The notes below the pieces were generated by a model, which was not told the origin of the DNA, did not search any database, and saw nothing but the letters and a program-made list of their open reading frames with translations. From Rodentolepis nana (Eukaryota; Platyhelminthes; Cestoda; Cyclophyllidea; Hymenolepididae): 20,267 nucleotides of DNA. The stretch is taken from contig UZAE01012190.1 in the NCBI GenBank assembly GCA_900617975.1, positions 21,858-42,124 on the forward strand, given 5' to 3'. Shown here piece after piece: positions 20,136 through 20,267 of this stretch. A program made the position numbers and the translations under genes. Each line of letters starts with the position of its first letter. Position 1 is the stretch's first letter.

Positions 20136-20267
20136 ATGATGTATCATAGGAAGAAGCAAGAAAAGCGCGTGGATAATGGGTCTTCCGATCAGTCACAACT
20201 GGAAAATTTTGATTATGAATCAGAGCCTCTAGACCTTTCTCTCCCAAAATTGGCTGTAAAGGATACA
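20136..20267 (+). CDS. Partial 5' coding exon, possible transcriptional regulator with a CtBP-binding motif (runs off the window)
   Basis: An open frame of 44 codons starts with two adjacent ATGs at 20136 and 20139, follows an in-frame TAA at 20127-20129, and is still open at the window end. It is hydrophilic, begins MMYHRKKQEKRVDNGSS, and contains YESEPLDLSLPKLAVKD. PLDLS is the classical PxDLS motif by which transcription factors (for example ZEB/zfh-1, Kruppel-like and other zinc-finger repressors) recruit the co-repressor CtBP. No DNA-binding domain is visible yet. An AG at 20131-20133 (ACCAG|GA) could also make this an internal exon. A frame this long arises by chance a few percent of the time, so confidence is moderate. 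Confidence 0.42.
   Translation, partial: MMYHRKKQEKRVDNGSSDQSQLENFDYESEPLDLSLPKLAVKDT

Overview
The window is nuclear DNA from an animal. It is AT-rich, its genes are split by spliceosomal introns, and it carries interspersed repeats and microsatellites, with no bacterial-style operons. The best guess is a flatworm (Platyhelminthes), possibly a tapeworm or fluke. The CAP-domain protein has the 'HNxxRALHGC' style of flatworm venom-allergen-like proteins, and the first two introns of the NOP9 gene are tiny (68 and 73 nt) while later ones are long, a pattern known in flatworm parasites. This assignment is an inference, not a proof.

Layout. Bases 1-7560 hold no gene I can support. The left part has poly-C/poly-G, AC, CT, TCC and TG runs and four copies of a ~310 bp interspersed repeat (632-951 minus; 1204-1509, 1768-2086 and 3563-3841 plus). 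The rest, to about 7.56 kb, is AT-rich intergenic DNA.

From 7653 to 11484 (+) lies a complete six-exon gene for NOP9, a Pumilio-repeat nucleolar RNA-binding protein of 671 aa. It converges with a complete four-exon gene on the minus strand (14156 to 11826) for mitochondrial ribosomal protein L46 (MRPL46/mL46), which appears to use one GC-AG intron. A strong G-quadruplex candidate lies between the two 3' ends. Upstream of MRPL46 on the same strand is a complete four-exon gene (18021 to 15602) for a 165-aa GAPR-1/GLIPR2-like CAP-domain protein with the full His-Glu-Glu-His cavity residues and no signal peptide.

The right end (18.0-20.3 kb) is mostly noncoding. It has a doubtful small ORF with a hydrophobic leader on the minus strand (19238-19032), and at the edge an open plus-strand frame from 20136 that runs off the window and carries a PLDLS (CtBP-binding) motif, so it may be the first coding exon of a transcriptional regulator.

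The genes do not form a pathway. NOP9 (small-subunit cytosolic ribosome assembly) and MRPL46 (mitochondrial large subunit) are both ribosome-related neighbours, but separate transcription units are expected. The most novel-looking items are the clustered repeat family with its internal 17-bp inverted arms and built-in antisense splice donor, and the GC-AG intron in MRPL46.
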